A stretch of DNA of 64,000 nucleotides. Origin: Phoronis australis (lineage: Eukaryota; Phoronida; Phoronidae). How positions within the stretch are numbered: position 1 is the stretch's first letter; each line of letters begins with the position of its first letter. The stretch lies in NCBI GenBank assembly GCA_002633005.1, contig NMRA01000027.1:1611118-1675117 (forward strand), in the 5' to 3' direction. Shown here piece by piece: positions 24,021-36,395 of the stretch. A program made the translations under genes and the position numbers. The notes below the pieces were generated by a model, which saw only the letters and a program-made list of their open reading frames with translations, searched no databases and was not told the DNA's origin.

Positions 24021-27000
24021 CATATAATAATAACTCCACCATTTGCCCTTTTTCTCAACTCCCGGGAACGTCTGTATTTTCAAACCTATTGGCATTAATT
24101 TGAAAAACACAAGTTAATGAAATAAAGTGTCTAAAATCGTTACGGAAAGATTTTCACAAGGAAAATTATGATCTCGCACGTGGTGTAATTCTCCGTTTTC
24201 TAGATGGTTCCATCGTTCTAAATTGGGGAGGCGTCTTGAATTAGGTTTCATCAGTACACGAATCTGTCTACAAACCAAAACCTTACAGTACCTTCGGTGA
24301 TTCCAATGCCCAATAAAACAAACAATAATATGTGTACTTTTCACCATGAAATCGATCGATATGCGTGGTCTGTTTGCGATATTTACCGACATCTCTGTAT
24401 TTTCGACAACCATTCCTGAGAATATCTGGTGTCATTTTAACCCGCGTACTACAAATTACGCATCTAGACATGTGTCCTTTTGTTTTGGAACCCGCTACAC
24501 TACCGACTGGGATGAGTTGAAAGGAAATAGCCAAGAGGGGAGCAGGGCAATAAAAATGAGGTGGTGTCTGTTGTGGATTTTTGAAGGGCAGACGTCTATA
24601 ATTTGAAACTGTAAATATTTGTAAACGTCAGGTGAACAGAATAGGGTAAGATCCCATTATAACATCTGGTTTTGCTTCGTAACAAATGAACACCCAAAAT
24701 TTCTGTGAAAATCTAGCTCAACAAAACTGCCAAGCAAGGCATTTACTGTCTAGTTTTCAAATACGAGAAAACCCACTGGCTACACACAGGTCGGATATTA
24801 TACACGTGTCGGGGATCGTATACGTGTCGGGGACACAAACCTACCATTGACTGCCAGGCGGCTCACTGCGGGAACGGGTCATCTTGTAAGGCATTACGTC
24901 GTCACGTGAGGTCGCGAGAATTTTACGCACTTGAAAAAACGATGACATGTCAAAACTATTTCAAATTCTTCCAATTTTCGCTGTAATCGTTGCAAGTAAC
25001 AGCGTAATATGTCCGGCTACTTGGAACTCCGCTCTCACTCGTAATTATTCCATTCATGTACATGTATGCGCACTGATTCTTGACTTGGGGCCAACTCAAT
25101 CTTCTTATATGTCACTTGCACACTCTTCAATACCTCGCTTGTGTTTATGAAACCGTTTGCCACCAAGCCATAGACCTTTCCATCAAATTGCTTCATACAA
25201 GTGCCGATTTCAACCACACGTTCCATGTAATTTATGGTGCCTGTATGCCTCTGACTTTTTCTTAAGTAAACCACTGACTAGGTAACGTCTAATCAATCCG
25301 ATCAATCCATCTTTAATGGCCATGGAAATAACCAGAAAAACAAATGAAACCATTGACTGAACCCAGGGACTGGACGCTTCAGTCAAAAGCCAATCCGCAA
25401 ACAGTAACTAATTTACAGTACGCCGCACTGAGTGCTCGGAAACAAGCCATACATGTACATAAGGAGATGACAAATACCTTCGCAGATGATATACTTATTT
25501 TGAATGAACCAAAGGATTTCGATTAGTATTAACTATATAATACGATTTTTGTGACATTTGATACCTTATACGGTTGGCTGCTTGAGCACAAAACGGCTAT
25601 TAAAAACTCATACCGCTTTCTTTACGATAGGAACATGAAGTAGAGAGGAGAGACTCCAGCCTGGGGTGGTTTGCATTCCGAATTCACTTGAACAGATACA
25701 AGGAATAATACATTACTCTCAGAAAAAAGAACCAATGGCGTCACCGTACTACGTGAAGTTATCTGGCACGTCTTTACCACAAAACTTTTGTGCTAGAAAA
25801 ATTGCCACTCAAGTTAAACAAATAAATAATGTTTTTTAACAGTGTTAAGTAGAATCGTGAGTAAGTTACGCCTAATTGTACTATAACCATTGATTATGCT
25901 ATTTTGAGTAAAAGTAAATTAAAGGATTACTAACAATGTAATAATATTCAGAATAGAAATGTATCTGCCAAAAAATCACCAAAGGTAACCTGAATATAAG
26001 CATAAAACTATCGGACTTTTCTCTTACCCGTGACCTTTGAAATGGTTGTTAAAATGTCAATGACATCCATCGAACAATGCCCGTTATAACTTTAATGTGT
26101 TTTGATCCGCTTCTGGGCTCCTGGAAAAACCTCCGAAATGCGCGCGTGTATTCTGTCTGCCATACAAAACGTCGTCATAGATATCTTCTCAAATTGCCCA
26201 TGCATTTCAGAACATCTCTGAAAACCTGTTCATTTATTGACACTGAACGTAAATTACCTCGGGCCTTTTACTTCCGATATCTTGCCAAAACTCAAAAGAT
26301 ACTTACACAGCATCGGTGCTGTGTTGATCAGATTAAACTCACCTATTGCACGTCCCCCATTACACACAGCATGTCCAAACCATATGACCGCCTCCTACAT
26401 AGCAAATACACAACAGCAGTTGCATAACAATCGCCCCAACCTACAATCTTCACCTCGCGAGAAAAAAGTGCGTTGTTCTGCAAGAGCTATTGTTATATAA
26501 GTGTGTCTATTCCATCGTCTTCGCTGACCGGCTCTGGCGTTTAATCGATACAAGCCCCTTGATCAGGTCGTCCGCTACGGTATAATTACAAGATAATCAA
26601 TCACGCTCCTATCACAACTATAAAGATAAAAGGAGCAGATCTTCACCGCAGTTAGCTCTAGTGATAACGCGAAGATAACTTTAGAGTCCGAGAGCCCCTC
26701 TGATGTTTTCTACTCAATACTGAGAAGTCAAACCTGACTGATTAGGAAATAAACTTTTTTGATAGATTCTGTGCTTTGGAACTTTTATGAGCACTACTAA
26801 CGCCCCCTATGTACTTTGATCGAGTCCATCATTATCAACATGCAATCTTGTTTTAATGAATTACCTAGTCCAAGTCACATGCCCACTAGGGATTCTTTAT
26901 TCCATCTGTCAACTTGGGAATATCATCAAGGCAGAAGGGTTCCATGCCGTTACTCGTTTTTAAAAGAACAAGAAGTTCGCCGGGAATTGGATGAATAACA

Positions 27001-27940
27001 TTTCTTTAGATTATTGTTTATATGCCAGTTTGCACAGTTAATACGAACAAGAATTTTTGTAGATTTCTCTTTACAGTTGGCCCGTTTAAGATTTTTAAAA
27101 TCAATGTTATCGTCATCGCTACCAACAGCCGGAATCAACCACGAACATTAAATTTTCTAGAGGCAACATGCGTGCGTCATGGCAATCGGCTCGGCAATTT
27201 CCAATCCTCACATTTTCCAACTAATTGGCAATTAAATACAAGCAGGAGGGAAACGTTGCCTTGAGACCTGTGTCAAGGCTTCACACAAAAATCTTTACAA
27301 TTAAGCCTAGTCAGGATGTGACGTAAGGAGCACAAGAACCACTGCACTCTCAATCATAAACGTGCACCAATGTTCCTCAGTCTCCAATAAACTTTCCTAA
27401 ATTTACAACTTACCTGTGAGGACAGCTTTAGTGGGCTATCAGCTCAATACATGTTTACTCCATGGAGCATAAGGCGAAGATAACGCGTAATATGTACTAC
27501 GCTTGAATATTTGATTTCGCGTCATCTCACAGTTATTCCTATGTTAAAATAAGCCACTACACGACAAAGTGTGTCTATTTAATGTCTAGATGACTTGGCG
27601 TTTATTGTTTTAAGCACGGAACTTTTTGTTCTGAACATCTATAGTATAATATGCCGTGTCAATAAACGGGCCACTAGCAGTTATGATTACGCGTTAGCAG
27701 GCATTTAGAGTAGCTAAGGAGTTGTTATGAGATACAACAGGCATGTATTGTATTGTGTTGTGGCTGGCGATCGCAACTGTTGGACGCGCAGTTTTTGTAA
27801 TAAGCGTAGGATGTAGACACAACATATGAACTGGTTGAATTAAATGACGAAAATCAACATGGTGTTGTATTAACTGTTGACAATATGGAAAAATAGCTTC
27901 GAGGTTGGATTACGGGCGTTCTTCTCAGGTGAGAAACGAG
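24021..27940. other. No genes recognised
   Basis: A minus-strand frame at 25035-25274 has protein-like composition (VVEIGTCMKQFDGKVYGLV) but I could not find a donor that would connect it to a neighbour. Otherwise there are only short chance open frames. Confidence 0.35.
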
Positions 27941-28009
27941 TGTCTAAGGAGAGAGAGCGTCACATTCGTTTTTTCCCAGTGCCACCTTTCCGTCCTGTCA
28001 GGTGGCGCT

Positions 28010-28345
28010 GTGACAGAGGGAAGGAGGAGGGAAGGACTTGAGCCTCTGGGCAAAGGAAACGAATATGATCGTGGAGTGTGACAGGGAGGGATAGGGGATG
28101 GGGTGGTTGACTGGGGAAAGGATAAAGTAAAAGGGACGTAGAGTGAGAGGGTTGTAGAGTGAGGTGCGACGGAGAATCTAAGAGGGTGGAAGAGGGCTGG
28201 GCACATGGATTGGAATAGTGATAGCGAAGAGAGTGGAGAGAGCCAGGGGATGAGAAAGAGTTGAGAGCAATGCGAGGGAGAAAGGAAGGAAAGGATGGAT
28301 AAAAAGGGAAAAAGGTGATTAGAGAAGGAGATGAAAGGAAGGCTG
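28010..28345 (+). repeat. Purine-rich low-complexity tract
   Basis: An almost continuous G/A-rich plus strand (gggaaggaggagggaagg, gagtgagaggg, gaaggaaaggatgg and similar). Its complement makes long Ser/Pro/Leu-rich minus frames (153 and 264 codons) that follow from composition and are not genes. Such polypurine tracts can form triplexes. Confidence 0.75.
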
Positions 28346-28648
28346 GAAGTTGGAGAGTACTGCAAGCATACAAACTTAAAGAACAAAGAGCAGAAGTTGG
28401 TTTAAGCAAAATTGGTTTCTTCACAATCCAATTTCTGAAGCACCAGTACTGCAGTTGTGGTAGCGGTGTTATGTCTCTTCTTTGGAGCATCCCTGGAACG
28501 CGGAATGGGACGAAATCATTTGCAAGAAGCAGTTTAAATTGTATAACTGTCAACCAAAAGTTCCCGCTTTCCGAGCCCCCGAGCCCCCTTCCCAAAGCCC
28601 CTAATAATATTTTGCCGCGCCGGCGAGAGGTCACAGACCAGACACCAA

Positions 28649-28668
28649 CTACATGTACATGTACATGT
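28649..28668. repeat. ACATGT-type palindromic repeat
   Basis: A short run of acatgt repeats, self-complementary. The motif tacatgta recurs through the window as a background feature of this genome. Confidence 0.6.
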
Positions 28669-29327
28669 TTTACGCCCCTGACCGATGTGTCGTTGATTAC
28701 GAATATTTGAAAAATCCATGCAAGTATTCTAACGACGCTTACGCTTTTGTCCATACGGTATCTTATTTGTCAAACAAGTCTGTCCAGAAACTCACACGAA
28801 TCGTGCAGTTTTATGTCAATTTTAAATAGGTAATCGAATGAATTTTAGGTACACACGTTTGTTGCGTGAATGAGCGTGTGTTTTTATCGAATCGCCGTCG
28901 GTGATTTGAAAAGAGAATGGAAACGAGTTTTCAATGTAGAATTAAATACGAAAATAATTGTTGATCAGGATTTTGCGTGTTTGCATTGTTAACTTGGGCG
29001 CTTTGCTATTTCGTGATTTTTTTCTCCCCCGCGCTCTCATACCAAAGCAGGATGATAGTTTTTGAATACTTTATCAATCACGCTGAGTAACGACACTGTT
29101 CATTACGTATACAAACAAGTTTGTCTGAAAACCAATTAAATTGCCACTACAGGGATTCTTAATTTTCACTTCAGATCTGCTCATCTCAATATCTGATTTT
29201 GATAACTATCATATCGAATGTTCTACAAATCAATAGTCTTCTTGATAACGCCTTTGAAGTTTCTCACCCCTTTAAATGTGACATGTTCTCTTAAGTAGCA
29301 CGTCGTAAAGACGCAACTGCCGTGAAA

Positions 29328-29563
29328 ATGTCTTTCAATTTAGAACAATGCGACGTGTTTTTCGGAAACGACTACTGTGCACCTGCGTTTTGTCTTGAAG
29401 TGTTTCCTGGGGCATCTTCATCTCGGATGCGTCGCTGCGTGTTTTACTACTTTAAGCTCGGAAGTGCGAATGAACTTGATGTTCACTCGTGGTCGGATCA
29501 CTTGTTTTTATCAAAACCAAAATATGAATGTAACCTCATTAAAGATGGTAGATTAACAATCTT
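29328..29563 (+). CDS. Orphan candidate first exon, unrecognised protein
   Basis: ATG in a fair context (gaaaATGtc) opens a frame of 78 codons beginning MSFNLEQCDVFFGNDYCAPA and containing FCLEVFPG, RRCVFYYFKLGSANELDVHS and SKPKYECNLIKDGRLTIL. It runs into a strong donor, tt|gtgagta, at 29564 (phase 2). Cys/Phe/Tyr-rich, protein-like composition and a clean donor suggest a real exon. I do not recognise it and no matching downstream exon is certain. Confidence 0.4.
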
Positions 29564-29624
29564 GTGAGTACTTTTATAAGAAGGAAGTTCGTCATCAATA
29601 CTTGCATTTGCATTACCCCGCCAG

Positions 29625-29720
29625 GCTTTCAAAGACGTTATAAGCTATGGGTATAGTGTCAAAATAAACTTTGTTCACAGGCGTTTTTGATCTATCAAAG
29701 CAACGCCATCCGTTATTTAA
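29625..29720 (+). repeat. Dispersed repeat, pair with 33515-33610
   Basis: The stretch starting agacgttataagctatggg.ata.tgtcaaaat is recognisably similar to 33515-33610 (gacgctataaactatggcctggtgtcaaaat...aagc.acgtcat). Both copies are diverged and non-coding, probably pieces of one transposon family. Confidence 0.45.
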
Positions 29721-30179
29721 ACTAAAGTTGGTTGAAAATATCACCAGAAATTCCCTAACGGCCATACTGTTTCGGTTTCTTAAACTAACCCGCTCTGAAA
29801 AACAAACTTCGTGATCCTGAACCGAAATCAGGACAAACTCCCAGTTATTTTCAAACCATTTCTATTCTGAGATCAATGCTACATGTATAAGGGTAATCGG
29901 CCTCAATCAGAATTTTGTTTTTGACAGAGACCTGTGGAGTAGGACGCAGTTCCGATCACCTGTTCTACATACATGAATTTTAAATAACGGCATTAGCTCT
30001 AACGCTCAACAGCTAACTAGGGAGGTAAAGGACAACTCATAATAGGCATACTAACAACTGACCACAAAGGTGATGAATGGTGTATCATAAGCGCACAAAA
30101 TGTTTTTATTTTTTGCGAGCGGGAATTTCACGTGCGTTCCCCGGTCGCCATACCCTCTGGTCGACGCCAGTTTCACCTC

Positions 30180-30525
30180 CGCGTCCACACTACCAGTTAT
30201 CCTAGAACGACTTGCTCTAGATCAACTTGCCCCCCATTTCAACCACATGTCTACACTCTACACACCTTACACAGTGCGACACTCATATGAGTGTAACTGA
30301 GCAAGCGCACACCTGGTAATCACTTCCGCCTTGTCTGCACCTTTGCGTCTATACTACAACTTGCACTGGAACAAGTTACTCTAGAACAAGTTACCCCACA
30401 CCACAAGGTGGGGTAAATTCTCACACGTGTGCCACGTTGCCCCAGTGTCCAGATTATACTAAACCTAGAGTAACAACTCGTTCCAGAGTAACTGGTTCCA
30501 GGGTAATTCGTAGTGTGGACAGCAC
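30180..30525. mobile_element. MITE-like element with ~45 bp inverted ends
   Basis: The left end (gtccacactaccagttatcc, then tagaacgacttgctctagatc) is the imperfect inverse of the right end (gagtaactggttcc, then agggtaattcgtagtgtggac). Internal blocks of the type ctagaacaagttacccc recur in both orientations around a centre near 30405 (ccacaccacaaggtgg). It has no coding capacity. It is probably a non-autonomous DNA transposon. Confidence 0.65.
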
Positions 30526-31564
30526 TTTACATTTGTGATAAGTCTAGCCATAAAACTCTAGCTCTGGAATGCCAACTTCGATCTCGCTCTGCTGAGGGTG
30601 CGCCGCGCATGCGTAGGATTTGTTTGCATTCGTTTGTTCGGGTGTTGGTTATTCCTATGACATATACTGTAACTAAACCTTTTCGCAACTCCGCCGTTTT
30701 TCAATCGAATTGCATAAGAGTCATGATATCATTAGAAAGCCATTTGTTAGTTCTTGATGATGATACCAGACGCAAACGATAGAGAGTTTAATTCGTAAAT
30801 AATCATCATTTCGCATACTTGAAAGGTTTAAAAAAATAAATTATTAATACCAAGAGTGTTACCAAAATGCGAAAAATAATAGGGTGTAGTAGCAAAAGAA
30901 AAAAAGAAATGAACCACAGAGGTTAATAATAAATGAATAATTATACTAGCACAGATATAACTTCAATGATTTAAAAGATTTCTACCCTGTCAACTAGACA
31001 AAGATTTTAGAACATAGATCCCTCCCAGTTGGTGTGAAGAATTTAGTCAGACATTTATCTAAAATTATACATGTTTATATATTAATTGGACCAGTGGCAC
31101 CGTTCGACACAGTTCTGCGGTAAATATTCTGGATGCAGGGACATCTACAAAAGTGCGATGAACTAATTACTCCAACTACCTATCTGAAATTTGCAGACGG
31201 TTTTTTGACGGATAAAAAAGAACAAACATCTATTATGTAGGTTTGAAATGTTCTGTGGATAGATCATTACATAGGTTGCCGTGTAGGAATTTCCACAGTA
31301 GACAGTAAAATTTGTGACCCAGATGCGTGCAGTGTGTGTTACCGTATACTAGAGATTGGAACACATTTTACGATTGTTATGTTGCTAAAGAATGTTAACT
31401 CTGGAAAATAATAATGCTCATGGCAAAGAGACAAAATTAACACCTGTTGTCAACATTCGAAAATGAAACAACGGAACAACTGGATTGAAAAGCGGGACTT
31501 CCGGATAAAAAGCGGTGCATCTGGGGCCATGCTAAAACGGTTTGTGGAAAGTGCGGCAGAACCT
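30526..31564. other. No genes recognised
   Basis: AT-rich sequence with only chance open frames. Confidence 0.4.
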
Positions 31565-31815
31565 CTAGCCTATTTACAATGGCACGACCTTTCGGTCGGT
31601 CATTTCTCCGGCCATCTTCAGGGTTACAGCTTCTTAGAAGAGCTAGCATGGGTGTATGGTGCACTCGTGGTGCCCAATGGTGAGCCAAAAAATACAAAGT
31701 GCACATCACTGACCACCACACACCTGTGCTTGTTCTTCGAACAAAGCTGTAACGTCTGAAGATGGCCGGAGAAATGACCGGCCAAAGGTCAGGGAGGTCA
31801 GGTGTAAATAGGCAA
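31565..31815. mobile_element. Inverted-repeat element, ~65 bp arms
   Basis: The left arm (cctatttaca...cgacctttcggtcggtcattt, then ctccggccatcttcag) at 31569-31630 is the inverse of the right arm at about 31749-31815 (ctgaagatggccggag, then aaatgaccggccaaaggtc...gtgtaaatagg). The spacer is about 120 bases without coding content. The arms have internal symmetry (gaccttt/cggtcggtc). It is probably a non-autonomous mobile element. Confidence 0.7.
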
Positions 31816-31970
31816 ATTTTAGAAATGGTACTACCACGTAACCACCTTAAAGTGGTTTTAGAAAGACAAGTTGTATTTCACGGCAACAAAATATCAAGAG
31901 GTTTTTGGAATCATCCTGCTCTATCCAATGTGTTCAGTTGAAGATGTTTTACCATCTACATGTAAGGTAC

Positions 31971-32044
31971 ATTACCTAAGGTCCGAATAGAGAATAGCCA
32001 CATGTTAAAACACGTGGCTATTCGCTATTCGGACCTTAGGTAAT
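31971..32044. repeat. Near-perfect 31 bp hairpin
   Basis: The arm attacctaaggtccgaatag, continuing agaatagccac, is mirrored after a short spacer (atgttaaaac) by the complementary arm ending gtccttaggtaat-type sequence at 32044, with one or two mismatches. Full pairing would give a stem of about 31 bp with a loop of about 10. No coding context. It could be a very young MITE or a transcribed hairpin. Confidence 0.85.
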
Positions 32045-32548
32045 GGAACTGCCACCGTTGCAGCCGTTGTAAGCTCATTACCCGGATTCAACAGTTTGAC
32101 GTCACGATACTTATTACTTCACCGTGCAGTCTACAATGGATTTTATGAAAAACGTTGTAATCATCTAACATGATGAACATAAAAGTATTGATCTAATTTC
32201 TAAACAAATATAAGAAATAAAGGCAATTGCTGTCACTTAAAACTCTGACAGTTGATGACGATGAGGACAATGATTATGGTTTCTTGAATGCAATAACGTT
32301 TCCTGTGATGTAGTGGTGATTATGATAATGGTGACAATGATGACGGCAGCCTACAATTTGCAGAGTCCGGTTAAACACGTTTTGCTTACCTTTTGAGAAA
32401 ACAGCATTTTGGTTCAGGGTCAGTCGCGTGAGTACACAGTTATTAAACTTGGTCTGCCAGGAAATGCAGGGGCATGGATATATCGCGACAAAGATCTTGC
32501 CCTAAGAATCAACCACTTGGCATACAGTTCTTTTTAAATATTGTTCAG

Positions 32549-32645
32549 GCATACGTTCCAGAGACACCAAAGACCAGATGAACCAAGAAAGTGCGTGGGT
32601 CGACCTCGACCTCAGCGCTACAAATCATCCGAGTGCTGGAATGTG
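32549..32645 (+). CDS. Orphan candidate internal exon
   Basis: 97 bases between an acceptor (taaatattgttcag) and a strong donor (gtg|gtaagtcg). Two frames are open through it: IRSRDTKDQMNQESAWVDLD, then LSATNHPSAGMW, and an Arg/Pro-rich alternative that would match the phase of the orphan exon ending at 29563. It may be chance. I recognise no domain. Confidence 0.25.
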
Positions 32646-35600
32646 GTAAGTCGAGGATGAACCATAAAGATAATGTCTTCATAAACCGTCCAATGACATC
32701 ACTGTTCGTACACTGTAAGAAGTGGGATACTCGCGAGTGAAAGCTAGTGATATCACGTGTTTCCTTTGTAATGCATGGCGATAGTTTGCGAAGGCTTGCG
32801 TGATCTCGCCAAACTCTACAAAACACAAGCCGTCCTGCGAACTGCCGTGGGCAACCAAGAGCGCTATGAAACTTCGTCACGATTTTGCTAATGCAAAGGA
32901 AAGTTTCTCTGGACTCCCTTATAACTTGCACAGAAGAAAAGAGTTGTCGCAATAGCGCCACTACATAAATTCCCAACCTTATAGAAGAGAAATGAACGTG
33001 CAAACGACAAATTCATGCGGAAGTTGCTCTCCTGCTAATTAAGTTGAAAATTGACTCCACAACTTTAAAAACCATCTATCATTCAAGAAACTAATATCCT
33101 TCAATGGAATTCGAGTGTTGTGTTTGTCAACTTGAATAAGCCTTTACGCCTAATATTGAAACGAGTCTTCTGGAAGTTTGCTCGCGCTTTTGTGAAATTA
33201 ATCGGCGGAGATATAACCTTTACACACATAATCCAAGCATAAACTGCATTTGATAGGCGTGAGTAAATATTACTTTTAGGGCATTTTATTACCCGTACGT
33301 AACTTTGGATACATTTTAAGGTTACTAAATCGGAGACAAAAGATATCATTCCTGAAATTTTGGGACTGCAAACGAGCTGTCATTTGTCTATTAAAACTTT
33401 ATGTGGTTGTCATGACGACAAATGTTAAAATATCACACTTGCTAGATAAATGAATCAAGGCCTTGTATTGTGCATTGTGTGTGAGATTAGATCTAATTGA
33501 AGTTGTCATCGGAAAAAGACGCTATAAACTATGGCCTGGTGTCAAAATCAACTTTCGTCAAAAGCGTATCTTTCCTTCCAAAGCGACGTCATTGCGTTCT
33601 TTTCTTTTGTTTCAATAAACCGCCCGGACTTTTCGTGGCGACCATACTATCTTGGCGACAAGATACTTATGGGCGTGGTCTAAAGCAACAACGACCTGTC
33701 AGTTATCATCCTTACAAACTGGAGTAGGGAACAAGGTGAGACCGATTCTATAACGGTACTTGTGCTATATATTTCACGCAATGTTTTAAAAAACGTAAAA
33801 TCAAGAGAAATTAACTATAGTTATAGTTGGAATTTTTTCGTGGCACCTACATTTCAGGTGGGCTAATTAAAATTTTTTTCTCAGTGAAATGAAGATAATG
33901 CACTCGGTCCACAGAACGCTAACTAGGTCAAGGCAAAATCGCAAACTTAAAACTGAACTAAACCAAGCTGAACCAACCAAGAGGGATCCATGGGCAACGG
34001 TCGGTAGGTGGCGTAATGATGCGCCCGAACGCCAGTTCTCTGATTTAGAGAACCAAGAAAAGTGTTCCTCCCAAAAACTTGAACCAAGATAATGATTTCT
34101 AAAGATTACGTTGTTTTGGAATGTAAGTTTTTTTACTTACGTTTTTAAGTCCTTGCTTTGGTCGTCACCTGGAGGTCGAAAAAAATAACGATTTCTTCCA
34201 ATGACAACAGGCAGGCTAGTTACATGCGTCATCGCTCGTCTCCATGGCGTCTTCGACTTATAAACAGAATCGTTGTATTGGGCCATGTTACAGGAGTGCC
34301 TGCCACCGATTCTGTTTTAGTTTGTATTGATCGCATGTTCCGCTACAAACAAGCAATAAAAATTACCTTTTAGCCAGCCCAGGTTCTGGCGTTTAATAGC
34401 CCCAAAACCAACTGAAATCTACGTGCACCTCCCTCAAAAAAAAAAAAAAAAAACTTCGAGCAGCCTGATTATCAGGCCCAATCTTTGTCTTGATCTATGG
34501 ACGTGTGAACAATTTAATTCGAATCCCAGTACGTCTTGATTTCGTTTTGCACAGAGACGTTTGAACAGTGATTGAATATTACATATCAGTGCACTCACAA
34601 TTAACGTGAAGGGCTAAGTTAAGGAAAATGGTAAGAATAAGTAAACACCTCTCAAATGTTAAGCTACAAATTTCTAATGATAACCGATGAGGACTACTTC
34701 GTTGCACTTGAGTGAACAGTTGGTAGGCCTATTAGTCATAACGTTTACGAAAGAAATCATGTCGCGTATAACACCATTCCTTCAAACATACCTATACGCT
34801 CACAGATTGTCTTCACACATGATAGTTCCTCCTGAGCATCACACGCTATAGAGGAGATAAACATGATGGCTTATGTTCATCTATCATGCGCTCGCTGAAT
34901 CCCCAATTACGCGTTTCTACCGAAGCCGATACATTCATTACCAGCCCTTGGTGTATAATCGTCTTATCTACTCAATCTTTGTGAGGCATGGCATTTCCTG
35001 CAAGCGCGTGCTGCGCCGTACTGAAGGGAAACCTAGACATTTGAACCAAGTAGGTGTTGTTTGTGGACAACGCGCGTAGGTCTTGTGCAAACCATATGTA
35101 CATGTACTTTGAAAATACAGTGTTCAAAATAAACATGTACCCACTCTTTAATCGAATGACAAAAATTATCATTGTTGACTTAAATTCACGAAGCGGTGAT
35201 CATAAAGAAATTGATGTCCTTAAACCAAAGTAAATGCATTTTATTTTTATTAACTTCTGAAGAAGATTAATGACACAAAATACTGCGTCAACGAATGCGT
35301 GCACGTTTACGAAATAATATAAAACTGATAAGCCACCACTTTCCAAAAACAGTCGATAACGCGGACCTAGCTGGCAATTGCAGTTAAGAACTGCAAAACA
35401 CTGATTTTCAATTTCCTATGTCAACTCATCGCCATCTGTTGCTGGTCTTGAGCTGCAAATCTTATCTTTAGGATATCCCCAAAAAGTAGCCCAAGCTTAG
35501 GAAAGATGCTTGGTATTCAGCACTATCTCGTTGCTCAGTGCTTTCTGTTCGGAAAAGCGCTGTCGATTTAGGCCCAATCATGCCGATGGTTGGTTATCTT

Positions 35601-35687
35601 GTTGAAAGCAAACCTTTTCATTGCCAAACAACTCTTCAACGAGTGGTCCGTCAAATTCCTGCTGCATATTAAGGTACCGTATCATAG
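32646..35687. other. No genes recognised
   Basis: Contains the second copy of a dispersed repeat (33515-33610) and an A-run near 34434-34453. Short open frames (33101-33349, 33497-33727) show no splice context. Confidence 0.4.
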
Positions 35688-35853
35688 GCGGACTTAGGGG
35701 GGGCAGGGGGCCCGCCCCTCCCCCCCCCCTTGGCTGCCGCAAAAAAAAATAAAACAGCAAGAACCCAGAAAAATGTGGAGTTTATTAATTAACCCCGATA
35801 ATTAACATTATACGGCTGAAACAAGATTTAAATGTGTGCAGTTTTAGTGTGTT

Positions 35854-35854
35854 N
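35854..35854. other. Single N, probable assembly gap
   Basis: An undetermined base within a repeat-rich element. No duplicated flanks are visible, unlike the joins at 7083 and 52139. Confidence 0.5.
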
Positions 35855-36325
35855 AGATCCAATTGCAAATGTCAAATTCGGAACACAGCGCAATCGTAAC
35901 GGAACTATGGTTAAGTATAGGCTCTCCCGCGATATCTCAGACGATCGGCAGTTGCGCTGCGCACTACGACTCCATTTCCGTCATCTGCTTCACTGTGCAA
36001 TGAAGAAAATTACTTCATTTTTTTAAAGAAAATGGAATCTGAGTAACGATGAAAAAACAGAAGCTGCTGGTAAGATGTGAATTTTAATCGAAGCCTTAGT
36101 GAATTACTCAGAAACTCATAATTCTCTTTGTCAAACCTTAACTTAAGACGATATCCAGAGCAATCGCGTCAACACAAAAAGACTATTTTAAATACAACAA
36201 ATTTGTTACGAACTAATTGCACTAAATATAAAAAGTGTAATAAACATTACAAAAAGAAGTAGGTTTCGCGCGCAAACGCTGTGGACAGTAAACAAGTAGG
36301 TCTCTTAAAATCTAATTACGAGTGA

Positions 36326-36395
36326 AATCGTGGTGGTGCAGTGGTAAAGCATGCGCGCTGTATCCGCCTGGTCGTGAGTTCGAATCTGTGGTAAT
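36326..36395 (+). ncRNA. tRNA-like RNA polymerase III promoter (SINE head)
   Basis: The A-box-like tggtgcagtgg (about 36334-36344) is followed about 30 bases later by the B-box-like gagttcgaatct (about 36375-36386), the spacing of tRNA genes. The cloverleaf is incomplete and there is no clean aminoacyl stem, so this is more likely the 5' head of a tRNA-derived SINE than a functional tRNA gene. The sequence after it is T-rich. Confidence 0.55.

Noticed and set aside
25035-25274. Minus-strand exon candidate with VVEIGTCMKQFDGKVYGLV
   Set aside because: Composition is protein-like, but no donor gives the phase 2 end needed to join the exon at 20374, and the acceptor is unclear.
27925-28754. Minus-strand frames of 153 and 264 codons
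   Set aside because: Generated by the purine-rich tract at 28010-28345. Composition is Ser/Pro/Leu low complexity with no domain pattern.
32545-33003. Minus-strand 152-codon frame
   Set aside because: No recognisable domain or splice context. It overlaps a better-formed plus-strand exon candidate at 32549-32645, and neither is strong.
36326-36395. Functional tRNA gene
   Set aside because: A- and B-box-like motifs are present but a complete cloverleaf with paired acceptor stem is not. A SINE head is more likely.
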